NCBI RefSeq assembly: GCF_042678485.1
Contig: NZ_JBHTKR010000003.1
Span: 62,001 to 126,000, forward strand
Direction of reading: 5' to 3'
Source: Seohaeicola saemankumensis
GTDB taxonomy: Bacteria; Pseudomonadota; Alphaproteobacteria; Rhodobacterales; Rhodobacteraceae
DNA: 64,000 nucleotides
Position numbers and translations under genes: made by a program. Every line of letters begins with the position of its first letter. Position 1 is the stretch's first letter. Below, piece after piece: positions 23,804 to 32,858 of this stretch. The notes below the pieces were generated by a model that searched no databases, was not told the DNA's origin, and saw only the letters and a program-made list of their open reading frames with translations.

Positions 23804-25420
23804 TCAGCGCCGGGCATCCGCCAGGATCAGGTCGGATGCCTTTTCGCCAACCATGATCGCGGGGGCATTCGTGTTGCCCGTGGGGATCGTCGGGAAAATC
23901 GCGGCATCAGCCACGCGCAGCCCTTCGATCCCGTGCACGCGCAACCGCGCGTCAACCACGGATCGGGCGGGGTCCGCCCCCATCCGGCAGGTGCCGCACT
24001 GGTGGAACACGGTCCATGACTTTTCGCGGATCACATCGGCCAGCGCCTCGTCGCTGTCTACATCCCAGCCCGGCGTGATCTCATCCTCGATCACGGCGGC
24101 CATGGCGGGTGTGCGGGCGATCTGGCGCATCAACCGGTAGCCCGCCAGCATGACCGCGCGGTCATATTCGGTATCAAGGTAATTGGTGTGCATCTCGGGG
24201 GCTGCGAAGGGATCGGGCGAGCAGATCTGCAAATGCCCGGTGCTGGTCGGCTTGCAGGGGTTGAAGCCCAGAAGGAACCCCGGAAAGGGATCGGGATTCA
24301 TCAGGGGCCGCGTGCCCACCGGCGCGCGCGTATAGCTGACGGGCGAGAAGTAGAGTTGCAGATCGGGCCGCGTGGCGCCTTCAATCAGGCGGATGAACCC
24401 GCCGCCCTGGTTGAGGCTGAGCGACAGCGGACCCTTGCGCGTCAGGACATAGCGCAGCCCGGCCCAAAGCTTGCCCATCAGCGGGTTGAGTTCCTGGTTC
24501 AAGCTGGGCACGCGGGCGCGATAGAGCGCATCGGCCCCCAGGTGATCCGACAGGTTGCGCCCCACATGCGGCGCATCATGCAGCACCGCGATCCCGTGCC
24601 GCTGAAGCACCGCGCCGGGGCCGATCCCTGACAGTTGCAGCAGTTGCGGGGAATTGATCGCCCCGCCCGACAGGATCACCTCGGCGCGCGCCCTTGCCGT
24701 CAGGGTGCGGCCGTTCTGCACGTATTCGACACCGACGGCACGGCGTCCTTCGAAAAGCACCCGCGTGACATGGGCGCGGGTTTCGACCTTGAGGTTCGCG
24801 CGCTTCATCGCCGGGCGCAGATAGGCGCGCGCCGCCGAGGCGCGCAGCCCGCCCTTGGTGGTGATCTGGTAGAGGGCGGCACCTTCCATGTCGTCGGCGT
24901 TGTAATCGGGGTTGACGGGATAGCCCGCCTGTTCCGCCGCTTCCAGATAGACGCGCGTCAACGGGTGCACGTCCTTTGTCACGTCATGTACATGCAGCGG
25001 GCCGCCAGTGCCCCGCGTCGGATTCGCGGGGCCGTCCCAATCCTCCATCCGCTTGAAGACCGGAGCGACGTCGTCCCATCCCCAGCCGGGGGCGACCGCG
25101 TCCCATTCGGCATAGTCGGACGGATGGCCTCGCACATAGACCATGGCGTTGATCGAGCTTGACCCGCCCAGCACCTTGCCGCGCGGCCAGTAGGACCGGT
25201 TGCCGTTGCGGTTGGGATCGGGTTCGGTGGTGTATTTCCAGTTCACCCGTTCGTCGTAATAGACCTTGCCGTAGCCAATCGGCACCTGCACCCAGAATGT
25301 CAGGTCGGACCCGCCGGCTTCCAGCAGCAGCACCTTGTTGCGGGCATCCGCGCTGAGCCTGTTGGCCAGCACTGATCCCGCCGATCCGGCCCCCACGATC
25401 ACATAGTCGACTTCGTGCAC
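23804..25420 (-). CDS. GMC-family oxidoreductase (choline/alcohol dehydrogenase-like)
   Basis: The 538-residue flavoprotein begins with the FAD-binding motif VDYVIVGAGSAGSV (residues 4-17). It has the GMC signature 1 region (GKVLGGSSSINAM), signature 2 (SGGAINSPQLLQLSGIGP) and the C-terminal catalytic region HQCGTCRMG with the expected histidine. Length and motifs fit choline dehydrogenase BetA and related alcohol dehydrogenases. No betaine aldehyde dehydrogenase, BetI or choline transporter is nearby, so the substrate is uncertain. It is cytoplasmic or membrane-associated and is transcribed alone. Confidence 0.9.
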   Translation of the reverse strand: MHEVDYVIVGAGSAGSVLANRLSADARNKVLLLEAGGSDLTFWVQVPIGYGKVYYDERVNWKYTTEPDPNRNGNRSYWPRGKVLGGSSSINAMVYVRGHPSDYAEWDAVAPGWGWDDVAPVFKRMEDWDGPANPTRGTGGPLHVHDVTKDVHPLTRVYLEAAEQAGYPVNPDYNADDMEGAALYQITTKGGLRASAARAYLRPAMKRANLKVETRAHVTRVLFEGRRAVGVEYVQNGRTLTARARAEVILSGGAINSPQLLQLSGIGPGAVLQRHGIAVLHDAPHVGRNLSDHLGADALYRARVPSLNQELNPLMGKLWAGLRYVLTRKGPLSLSLNQGGGFIRLIEGATRPDLQLYFSPVSYTRAPVGTRPLMNPDPFPGFLLGFNPCKPTSTGHLQICSPDPFAAPEMHTNYLDTEYDRAVMLAGYRLMRQIARTPAMAAVIEDEITPGWDVDSDEALADVIREKSWTVFHQCGTCRMGADPARSVVDARLRVHGIEGLRVADAAIFPTIPTGNTNAPAIMVGEKASDLILADARR

Positions 25421-25560
25421 GTCATACCCCTGCGCTTGTCATCCCGGCCGCATCCATTCGCGAACCCGGACCCTTGCCGCGCACCATAGCGCCGCCACCC
25501 CGGACCGACGCGGCGAAAAACGACAGTTGCGTGACGGTGCCAAACATGCCGGTCCTGCCC

Positions 25561-27336
25561 TCAGAACGGAAAGAACAGCGGAATGATCGCAATCGCCACG
25601 ATCCCGAAGATGATGTTCAGCGGCAATCCGACCTTGATGAAATCGGCAAAGCGATAGCCCCCGGCGCTGTAGACGAAGGTGTTCGTCTGATAGCCGATCG
25701 GCGTCGCGAAACTGGCCGAGGCCGCGAACATCACGGCCATGATGAAAGGGCGCGGATCGAAACCCAGCTGAAGCGCAAGCGCGATCGCGATGGGTCCGAC
25801 CAGAACCGCGACCGCGTTGTTGGATACCATTTCGGTCAACAGGCTGGTGACGAAATAGACCGCCGCCAGGATCACAAGCGGCCCTGCGTCACCAAGCGAC
25901 GCGACAACCGCCGTCACGATCAGCTGGGCCGTGCCCGTCGCGTCCAGCCCCATCGACACGCCCAGCATGCCGAAGATCAGGAACAGGATGCGCCAGTCGA
26001 TCGCGTCAAAGGCTTCTTCGGGATCGACGCAGCGTGTCAGCATCACGATCACCGCACCGATAACGGCCAGCCCGGCGATCGGCATCACCTCGAATGCGGC
26101 CAGCACCATGACGGCCACGATCGTGGCAATGGCGATGGGCGCCTTGGACCAGCGGGTCGCCCGTTCTGACGGGGCGGACAGGTTGATGATCCCGCCATCC
26201 TCCATCAGGCGCTGCAACCCTTCGGGCGGACCTTCCAGCAGCAGGGTATCGGCGAATTGCAGCCGCAGTTCCGGCAGATCCTGCGAGATGTTCTGCTCGG
26301 CACGGTGCACCGCCATCAGGTAGACGCCGTATTTGCGGCGCAGCTTGAGATCCTTGATCGGGCGGCCCCGCAGATGCGAGTTCGGGCCGACGCTGGCCTC
26401 CATCGTGATGGTCTGGTCGGCGGTCACGGGTTCGAAGGCGTGATCGTCGATATCGCGGAACGCCACCTGCCCGTTTTCCTTGAGGCCCAGGATCTCGCCG
26501 GTGCCGGTCTTGAGAACGATCCGGTCCCCCGCCTCAAGCGTCATGTCCTTGAGGGTGCGCCGCATCGACACTTCGCCGCGCACCACGTCCAGAATGCGGG
26601 TTTCCAGCGTATTGAATGGCAGTTCGGACAGCCGCTTGCCGATGTATTTCGATTCGTGCGGGATCAGCAGGCGCGCCATGAACTTGCGCTTGCCTTCCTT
26701 GCCCATCATGCTGGACAGCGAGGCCCGGTCCGGCAACAGGTAGCGCCCCGCAAAGATCATGTAGACCATGCCCACGCCGGCGAAGATCAACCCCGGCAGG
26801 GTCATCTCGAACATCGAGATCGCGGGCTGCCCGGCATCGCGCGCCACGCCGCTCATCAGGATGTTGGTCGAGGTGCCCACCAGCGTCAGCGTGCCGCCGA
26901 AGATCGCGGCGTAAGACAGCGGGATCAGAAAGCGCGAGGGCGCCACGCCGACCGAGGCCGACATCGAGATCATGATCGGCGTCAGCAGGATCACCACGGG
27001 CGTGTTGTTCATGAAAGCCGATGCGCCCATCGCGCCCACCATCATCAGGACCATCGCGCGCAGGAACGATCCGCGCGCCTTGCGCTTGAGCATCCCGCCC
27101 AACACCACAAGCACCCCGGTTCTTTCCAGTGCGGCCGAAATGATGAACATCATCGCGATGGTGATCGGCGCGGGCGAGCTGAACACGGTCAGGAAATCGC
27201 CGGTCTGGATGATACCCGTCGCCAGCAAGGCGGCGGAGGCGCCAAGCGCCGTCACCTCGGGCGGATAGAATTCCTTGAAGAAACTGATGAAGACTGCCGC
27301 CAGCAAGACAAGCATGAATATCTGTTCAAGGGTCAT
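25561..27336 (-). CDS. SLC13/DASS-type transporter with two RCK_C (TrkA-C) domains
   Basis: The 591-residue protein has about five N-terminal membrane helices, a cytoplasmic insert near residues 205-370 and a second hydrophobic half. MNNTPVVILLTPIM and NNAVAVLVGPIAIAL are the paired Asn-containing SLC13 substrate-binding loops, and GTSTNILMSG is also characteristic. The insert contains two RCK_C/TrkA-C regulatory domains (GDRIVLKTGTGEI and LQFADTLLLEGP). Members carry sulfate, dicarboxylates or phosphate with Na+. No enzyme neighbour fixes the substrate here. Confidence 0.85.
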   Translation of the reverse strand: MTLEQIFMLVLLAAVFISFFKEFYPPEVTALGASAALLATGIIQTGDFLTVFSSPAPITIAMMFIISAALERTGVLVVLGGMLKRKARGSFLRAMVLMMVGAMGASAFMNNTPVVILLTPIMISMSASVGVAPSRFLIPLSYAAIFGGTLTLVGTSTNILMSGVARDAGQPAISMFEMTLPGLIFAGVGMVYMIFAGRYLLPDRASLSSMMGKEGKRKFMARLLIPHESKYIGKRLSELPFNTLETRILDVVRGEVSMRRTLKDMTLEAGDRIVLKTGTGEILGLKENGQVAFRDIDDHAFEPVTADQTITMEASVGPNSHLRGRPIKDLKLRRKYGVYLMAVHRAEQNISQDLPELRLQFADTLLLEGPPEGLQRLMEDGGIINLSAPSERATRWSKAPIAIATIVAVMVLAAFEVMPIAGLAVIGAVIVMLTRCVDPEEAFDAIDWRILFLIFGMLGVSMGLDATGTAQLIVTAVVASLGDAGPLVILAAVYFVTSLLTEMVSNNAVAVLVGPIAIALALQLGFDPRPFIMAVMFAASASFATPIGYQTNTFVYSAGGYRFADFIKVGLPLNIIFGIVAIAIIPLFFPF

Positions 27337-27717
27337 TGATCACTCTTTCTACGGCACAGTCACGTTTGCCCCATAAACCTCAAAGCCGCTTGGCTTTTCA
27401 ATCGGCAACCGCAGCTTGGGTCTGGCAGGCGTCATTCTTGCAGCAGGATATGCGATCTTTCAGGCACTGTCGCCCGTATGGCAGGGCGCCGCGATCCTGC
27501 GGGCGATCCCGTAGGACCTGATAGACGCCACAATCCCGGATCCGCGAACATCGACAGACAGGGCCAAACGGCACGCAGGGCGGGCATGTACGCGCGCGGA
27601 TGACCACGCATCCGGCCATTGCGGATGGCGTCTATGTTATCGATATGACGCATCAGGTCAGCCCGCTGGCCGGCGTCACGCATGCCCTGACAGGCCTGAC
27701 GACAGCGGTGGGCGCGG
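27337..27717. other. 381-bp gap between modC and the SLC13 transporter gene
   Basis: This stretch should contain the SLC13 promoter on its left side. A perfect hairpin AAAGCC-GCTT-GGCTTT at 27382-27397 could terminate the modABC transcript, although its T run is weak. A short Cys-rich reading frame on the minus strand (27398-27619) ends immediately before that hairpin. Nothing else is recognisable. Confidence 0.4.
27398..27619 (-). CDS. Possible small Cys-rich protein
   Basis: A 73-codon frame with nine cysteines (CPPC, CRC-x5-C, PYGRQC, SCC). The spacing loosely recalls small Cys-rich proteins of Rhodobacteraceae such as DUF6455, which use C-x2-C-x5-C-x2-aromatic plus a later Pro-aromatic-Cys. 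The match is imperfect, no good ribosome site precedes the ATG, and part of the resemblance would need a frame change upstream. It may be a real small gene, a decayed one, or chance. It is listed because it ends exactly at a hairpin. Confidence 0.22.
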   Translation of the reverse strand: MAGCVVIRARTCPPCVPFGPVCRCSRIRDCGVYQVLRDRPQDRGALPYGRQCLKDRISCCKNDACQTQAAVAD

Positions 27718-28806
27718 TCACAGCCGCGTGCCGGTCCCGACATCCTCGGGCGCGACCGCCACGGATTTCAGAACCGCGTGACAGATCTGACCCGCCGCAA
27801 GCCCCATCGCCTGCGCCGAGCGACGCGTGATGCGCGCGCTCAGGCGTTGCGTTCCGATGTTCAGGGTCACCATCACCCCCGGTCCCTGGCCCGGGCGGAT
27901 CTCGGCGATCGTACCCGAAAGAATGTTCAGCGCCGACAACCCGCGCGGCACCTCGCGCGCCAGGATCACGTCTTGCGCCGCGATGCGGACCCGCACCACC
28001 CGGCCCGGCGCAGCCTCGATCCGGGGCAGCCAGAGCGGCACCTCTCCGGCGGCAAGTTCGGTCAGTCCATCCGCGTGATGGGCCACGACCCGCGCGGTCA
28101 GGATCGAGGACGCACCCCGTGCGCCCACCGCGGCCACATCGCCCAGCACCTGCCCCGGCGGGCCGACAGCCGCGACCTTGCCGGCCCGCAAGGCAACCAC
28201 CGTCGTGGCCAGCCTGGCAACCTCGGCCGAAGCGTGGCTGACATAAAGGATCGGCACTGCAACCTCATCGCGCAGCCGCTCGAAATAGGGCAGGATCTCG
28301 GCCTTGCGGGTCTCGTCCAGCGCGGCCAGGGGCTCATCCGCCAGGATCAGCTTGGGCGCTGCCAGCAGGGCACGCCCGATCGCGACACGCTGCTTTTCGC
28401 CGCCCGACAGGGCACCGGGGCGGCGTTCCAGCAGATGATCCAGCCCCAACAGCTCCACCACCCTGCCCAGGCTTTCGCCGCGCGCATCACGGGGCGCGAA
28501 CCAGCGCCCGTAAAGCAGGTTCTGCCGGACAGTCAGATGCGGGAAAAGCCGCCCCTCCTGAAAGATATAGCCGATGCGCCGCTTGTGCGGCGGCAGGTTC
28601 CTGCGGGCCTGGGTATCCACAAGCACCAGGTCATCAGAGACGATCCGGCCCAGATCAGGGCGCAACAACCCGGCAACCGCGTTGATCACGGTGGTCTTTC
28701 CAGACCCTGACGGGCCGAACAGAACGGTGACGCCGCGCGGCGCCTCGAAGGCCACATCCAGATCGAAGCCGTCGAAATGGTGGCTGAGTGATACGCGCAA
28801 CGTCAT
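27718..28806 (-). CDS. modC: Molybdate ABC transporter ATP-binding protein ModC
   Basis: The 362-residue protein has Walker A GPSGSGKT (31-38), signature LSGGE (133-137), Walker B LILADEP (153-159), and a C-terminal Mop/TOBE region (about 295-360) that binds molybdate in ModC proteins. It energises molybdate uptake through ModB. ATG 28806 overlaps the modB stop by ATGA, completing a tight modABC operon. Confidence 0.94.
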   Translation of the reverse strand: MTLRVSLSHHFDGFDLDVAFEAPRGVTVLFGPSGSGKTTVINAVAGLLRPDLGRIVSDDLVLVDTQARRNLPPHKRRIGYIFQEGRLFPHLTVRQNLLYGRWFAPRDARGESLGRVVELLGLDHLLERRPGALSGGEKQRVAIGRALLAAPKLILADEPLAALDETRKAEILPYFERLRDEVAVPILYVSHASAEVARLATTVVALRAGKVAAVGPPGQVLGDVAAVGARGASSILTARVVAHHADGLTELAAGEVPLWLPRIEAAPGRVVRVRIAAQDVILAREVPRGLSALNILSGTIAEIRPGQGPGVMVTLNIGTQRLSARITRRSAQAMGLAAGQICHAVLKSVAVAPEDVGTGTRL

Positions 28807-29513
28807 CGGCCCGCCACCCGTCTTGCAACGCGCCGAGACGCGACTTCGGACACCAGCAGCGCGGCCATGGCGATCACGACCGCGACAATGACCAGCCGCC
28901 CGGCCTGGTCCTCGCCACCCGGCACCTGAAGCAGGGCATAGATCGCCGAGGGGATGGTCTGCGTCTGGCCGGGAATGTTCGACACGAAGGTGATGGTCGC
29001 CCCGAATTCGCCCATCGCCTTGGCAAAGGCCAGGATCCAGCCCGCGATGATCCCCGGCAGGATCAGCGGCAGGGTAACGGTGACAAAAACCCATGCGGGC
29101 GAGGCGGCCAGCGTGCTGGCGGCAGCTTCCAGCTTGGGATCGACCGCTTCGATCGCCAGGCGAATGGCCCGGACCATCAGCGGAAAGGCCATGATCGCCG
29201 CCGCCAATGCGGCCCCTGTCCAGCGGAAGGACAGCACGATGCCGAACCATTGCTCCAGCAGTTCACCCACCGGCCCGCGCCGCCCGAAGGCCAGCAGCAG
29301 CAGGTAGCCCGTGACGACGGGGGGCAGGATCAGTGGCAGATGCACGATGCCGTTCAGCACCTGCTTGCCCGGAAAGGACCAGCGCGCCAACGCATAGGCG
29401 ATGAAGATGCCGGGCGGCAGGCTGACGAGTGTCGCCCAGAACGACACGCGCAGCGACAGCCGCACGGCCTGCCATTCCGCGGGGCCAAGCCAGCTTGTCC
29501 AGTCACCGCCCAT
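28803..29513 (-). CDS. modB: Molybdate ABC transporter permease ModB
   Basis: The 236-residue inner-membrane permease has five to six helices and the EAA loop (EAASTLAASPAWVFVTVTLP) that contacts the ATPase. HLPLILPPVVTGYLLL is typical of ModB. It is encoded between modA (1-bp overlap, TGATG) and modC (4-bp overlap). Confidence 0.95.
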   Translation of the reverse strand: MGGDWTSWLGPAEWQAVRLSLRVSFWATLVSLPPGIFIAYALARWSFPGKQVLNGIVHLPLILPPVVTGYLLLLAFGRRGPVGELLEQWFGIVLSFRWTGAALAAAIMAFPLMVRAIRLAIEAVDPKLEAAASTLAASPAWVFVTVTLPLILPGIIAGWILAFAKAMGEFGATITFVSNIPGQTQTIPSAIYALLQVPGGEDQAGRLVIVAVVIAMAALLVSEVASRRVARRVAGR

Positions 29514-30283
29514 CAGTCGGGAAACCCGAAGCCGAAACCCTGCCAGATCGCACGCGCCGCGTCCGATGACAGGAAATCCAGAAACTCTTGCGCCACGGGG
29601 CTTTGCGCTTGCGCCGTGATCGCGGCGGGATAGGTGATCGGCGCATGGCTGTCGGCGGGAAAGGTGGCAATGATGCTCACATCATCTTCGACAGCCGCAT
29701 CGGTGGCATAGACGATGCCCAGCGGCGCCTCGTTCCGCGCCACGAAGGCGAGGGCCGCGCGCACGTTATCGGACTGCGCCACCTTCGGGGCCACGCTGTC
29801 CCACAGACCCAGGTGGCTGAGCGCCGCCTTGCCGTAGATGCCCGCCGGCACCGCATCGACCAGCGCCATCGACAGCCGCGCGTCGCCCAGCAGACCCGAC
29901 AGGTCAAAGGTGCTGTCCAGCGTCACGGGGGCCGCGTCGCGGCCATGGGCGATCAACACAAGGCTGTTGGCCAGGATATCGCGCCGCGTGCCATCGCGCA
30001 GGTCGCCAGTGCCCGCCACCGCATCCATCCAGTCCTGGCTGGCCGATATGAACAGATCCGCTGGCGCCCCCTGCTGGATCTGGCGCGCCAGCGCCGACGA
30101 TCCGGCAAAGGACAGCACCACATGATGCCCCGTCGCGGCAGTCCAGGCTTCGGCCACACGGCCCAGCGCATTGGTCAGGCTGGAGGCCGCGAAAACCGTG
30201 ACCTCGGCCGCCGTCGCGTAAAGCGGTGCCAGCGGCACAAGCGCGGCGGCAAGAGCAAGACGGCGAAGGACAGGCCCGAACAT
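29513..30283 (-). CDS. modA: Molybdate-binding periplasmic protein ModA
   Basis: The 256-residue protein has a signal peptide (LRRLALAAALVPLAPLYATA) and the ModA beginning EVTVFAASSLTNAL, whose serines bind the oxyanion. LSFAGSSALARQIQQGAPADLFISA supplies further ligands. It captures molybdate or tungstate for ModBC. It is the first gene of the operon, with a Mo-box-like dyad 21-38 bp before its start. Confidence 0.95.
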   Translation of the reverse strand: MFGPVLRRLALAAALVPLAPLYATAAEVTVFAASSLTNALGRVAEAWTAATGHHVVLSFAGSSALARQIQQGAPADLFISASQDWMDAVAGTGDLRDGTRRDILANSLVLIAHGRDAAPVTLDSTFDLSGLLGDARLSMALVDAVPAGIYGKAALSHLGLWDSVAPKVAQSDNVRAALAFVARNEAPLGIVYATDAAVEDDVSIIATFPADSHAPITYPAAITAQAQSPVAQEFLDFLSSDAARAIWQGFGFGFPD

Positions 30284-30303
30284 GCGAGAGGGACACTTTC
30301 AGA

Positions 30304-30321
30304 TATGTTTGCCCGAACATA
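30304..30321. promoter_or_regulatory. Candidate ModE Mo-box upstream of modA
   Basis: TATGTT (30304-30309) and AACATA (30316-30321) are perfect arms with a 6-bp spacer; GA and AC on the outside extend it toward the CG-n-TATAT..ATAT-n-CG pattern of Mo-boxes. Its place just before modA fits repression by molybdate-bound ModE. No modE gene lies in the window. Confidence 0.55.
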
Positions 30322-30446
30322 ACGCCAAAGCCGCCACCGGGTTGCAAGCGTTATCTTTCACGGGGAATATCGCCTGACGCCCAAGGATGTCAAAGATGCC
30401 ACCGACACCATGGGGTCCGCCGGTCGGGGATGAAAGGTGTGGCGAC

Positions 30447-32798
30447 TCAGGCGACTTTGGATGCGCCGGCGCGAACACTGTGCCAGACAAGATAAAGCGC
30501 CGTGACCGCCAGACCCGGGCCGAACAAGGCCGGATCGCGCATCAGCACCAGCACCGCCAGGACAAGCCGCAGGGCGGTTTCCCAGCCCGCAAGCGCCTGC
30601 CGGTCATACCGGGTCAGCGCGCTTGCGATCAGGTAAAGACCGATGCAAAGGCGCGGCAGCAGCAGTGCCAGCGCGGCCCAATCCACCCCCGGACCATATC
30701 CTGACAGGAACACCCCGGATCCCGGCGGTGCGGATGGATCCATCTTGGCGGCGTCGATCAGCAAAAGCTCGGGGTAGAAGGCAAAGACGAAGGGCAGCAC
30801 GAACATCACCACCCCCGATCGCACCGCCGAGAACCCCGTGGCCATCGGATCGGCCCGCGTGATCGAGGCCGCGGCAAAGGCGGCGATGGCCACAGGTGGG
30901 GTGATGGCCGAGGCCACGGCAAAGAAAAAGATGAACATATGCGCGGTGAAGGTGGCGATGCCCAACCCCACGACCAGCGGGCCCATCAGAAGCGCCACGT
31001 TCACATAGGCCGGCACTGTCGGCATGCCCATGCCCAGAAGGATCGCCATCAGCATGGTCACGAAAAGCGCCGCGAACAGGAAGACGCCGCCGGTCTGCAA
31101 CTCTGGTCCGAAGGCGCGCAGCATGCCCAGGACATCGCGGGCGATGAAGCCTGAAAGCCCCGTGAAATTCAGGCAGAAGTCGATGATCGAAACTGACAGG
31201 AACATCAGGTAAAGCGTCGAGATGGTCACGCCCGCATCGGCCAGCGCATCGATCAACTGGCCCGGCCGCTTGCGGAATTCGGCGTCAAGGAAGAACAGGC
31301 AGGACAAGAGCATCAGCGCCCACCAGCCCGCCGATCCTGCGTCGCCCGCGGAATTCTGGATCAGCTGATAGATCCAGGGCAGGTTCTCCGCCCGGCAGAC
31401 CCCGTTCACCCAGATCTGTTCGACCCCCAGGAACGCGCCCAGGGGTCCGCATCCCACCGCATCCTTGGGTGTGACCAGCAGCACCAGGATCAACAGGATC
31501 GGGGCGAAGATCATCACAAGGTTCAGCTTGTCCTGACCCGTCAGCAGCATGTCGGGGGTCTTGTCGCCCACGGCCTCGATCCCCTGCTTGCGCGCCTCGA
31601 AGACCACGGTCAGGAACAGGCAGCCGAAATAGGCCAGCGCGGGGATCACGGCGGCAAAGACCACCTCGCGGTAGGGGGTCACGGTCATCGCGGCCAGAAC
31701 GAAGGCTGCCACCCCCATGACCGGCGGCATGATCTGCCCGCCGGATGAGGCCGCGGCCTCGACCCCGCCGGAAAAGACCCGGCCAAAGCCGCGCTTCAGC
31801 ATCATGGGGATCGTCAGGACGCCCGTTGACAGCACGTTCACGACCGGACCGCCCGAAATGGTGCCGAACAGCGCCGAGGACACGATGGCGGCATGGGCGG
31901 GGCCACCGCGCAGGCGCCGCGTCCACAGGAACGCCAGCTTGATCAGCGACTTGCCCCCCGCGGAAATGCCGAAGAGCGAGCCAAGCACGATATAGGGAAA
32001 GACCGAGTTCAGCAGGATGCCCATGAAGCGGCCCATCAGGCCCTGGGCGTTGTTGACAAGGATGTCTTCCACATTGGGGCGTCCATCCATCAGGCTGCGC
32101 GGCTCGCCGCCCAGCTTGGTGATCAGGTATTTGTTCATGTCATCGGCACCGAAGACATACCACACCAGCACGGTGATCAGCGTATAGGCCGCGATCACGA
32201 TCGCCACTGCCACCAGCGGAAAGCCCCAGACCCGCACGTTATAGCCCAGAAACACAGCCAGTGCGCCGCCCACGATCACGAAGATCCAGCCGCCCAGCGT
32301 CTGCACGCAGGCGGGATCCTCGACCGTGTTCGGCTCGGGCAGGCCATAGAGCAGGGCAAATTCCTTTTCCTCCTCCAGCGCGCGGGCCAGCAGGTCGGCG
32401 CGCACCCCGGTCGCCCGGTCGATGAGACAGATCGAGTCGATCTCGATCATGTAGCCCAAGGCCACGACCAGGGCCGTGACAACCAGCAGGACATCCATGA
32501 CCGCGCCCAGCCGCAGCTTGAGCGGGCCAACCTCGCGCGCCCGGAAATCGGCCCAGAAGGAATGGTGCAGCGCCACCACCGCCATCATCAACACGAAGGC
32601 CAGAGGGTAGAGCCATTGATAGGGAAACTTGCGGATCGCGAAGGCGGGATCGCCCGACAGATCCTGAAAGAAGGCATCAAGCCCCGGGATCGAAGGAATG
32701 GTGTTCACAAGCCCGACCGCCACCAGCACCAGCCCAAGAACCCGGGCCATTCGCTTGAGCGTGACGTCAGCGCGACGCCCGGTGTCGGTCGTGGTCAT
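30447..32798 (-). CDS. TAXI-type TRAP transporter, fused small and large permease
   Basis: A 783-residue protein of the TRAP 4TM/12TM fusion class. The first third carries the DctQ-like helices, and the remainder is DctM-like with SGGPVVNVLSTGVLTIPMMLKRG, SGGQIMPPVMGVAAFV and LLGMGMPTVPAYVNVALLM. Such fusions work with TAXI-family binding proteins, and one is encoded 60 bp upstream. Together they import a carboxylate-type solute with Na+ or H+. The sulfatase gene upstream of the receptor suggests a substrate released by, or needed for, sulfatase action (inference). Confidence 0.92.
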   Translation of the reverse strand: MTTTDTGRRADVTLKRMARVLGLVLVAVGLVNTIPSIPGLDAFFQDLSGDPAFAIRKFPYQWLYPLAFVLMMAVVALHHSFWADFRAREVGPLKLRLGAVMDVLLVVTALVVALGYMIEIDSICLIDRATGVRADLLARALEEEKEFALLYGLPEPNTVEDPACVQTLGGWIFVIVGGALAVFLGYNVRVWGFPLVAVAIVIAAYTLITVLVWYVFGADDMNKYLITKLGGEPRSLMDGRPNVEDILVNNAQGLMGRFMGILLNSVFPYIVLGSLFGISAGGKSLIKLAFLWTRRLRGGPAHAAIVSSALFGTISGGPVVNVLSTGVLTIPMMLKRGFGRVFSGGVEAAASSGGQIMPPVMGVAAFVLAAMTVTPYREVVFAAVIPALAYFGCLFLTVVFEARKQGIEAVGDKTPDMLLTGQDKLNLVMIFAPILLILVLLVTPKDAVGCGPLGAFLGVEQIWVNGVCRAENLPWIYQLIQNSAGDAGSAGWWALMLLSCLFFLDAEFRKRPGQLIDALADAGVTISTLYLMFLSVSIIDFCLNFTGLSGFIARDVLGMLRAFGPELQTGGVFLFAALFVTMLMAILLGMGMPTVPAYVNVALLMGPLVVGLGIATFTAHMFIFFFAVASAITPPVAIAAFAAASITRADPMATGFSAVRSGVVMFVLPFVFAFYPELLLIDAAKMDPSAPPGSGVFLSGYGPGVDWAALALLLPRLCIGLYLIASALTRYDRQALAGWETALRLVLAVLVLMRDPALFGPGLAVTALYLVWHSVRAGASKVA

Positions 32799-32858
32799 GA
32801 CGGCCTCGTTGGTCTGGGGATGGGGGCAAAAGGGGGCGGCCGGGCCGCCCCCGCCGGA

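Noticed and set aside
23785..23806. GGCGC/GCGCC mini-hairpin between the OB-fold and GMC genes as terminator
   Set aside because: Only a 5-bp stem with no T run; too weak to call.
23804..25420. Calling the GMC enzyme betA as part of a betaine operon
   Set aside because: No betB, betI or choline transporter lies nearby, so only the family is supported.
27718..29250. Extended start for ModC at 29250
   Set aside because: The extra N-terminal part runs through modB in another frame; ATG 28806 overlaps the modB stop and begins a normal ModC.
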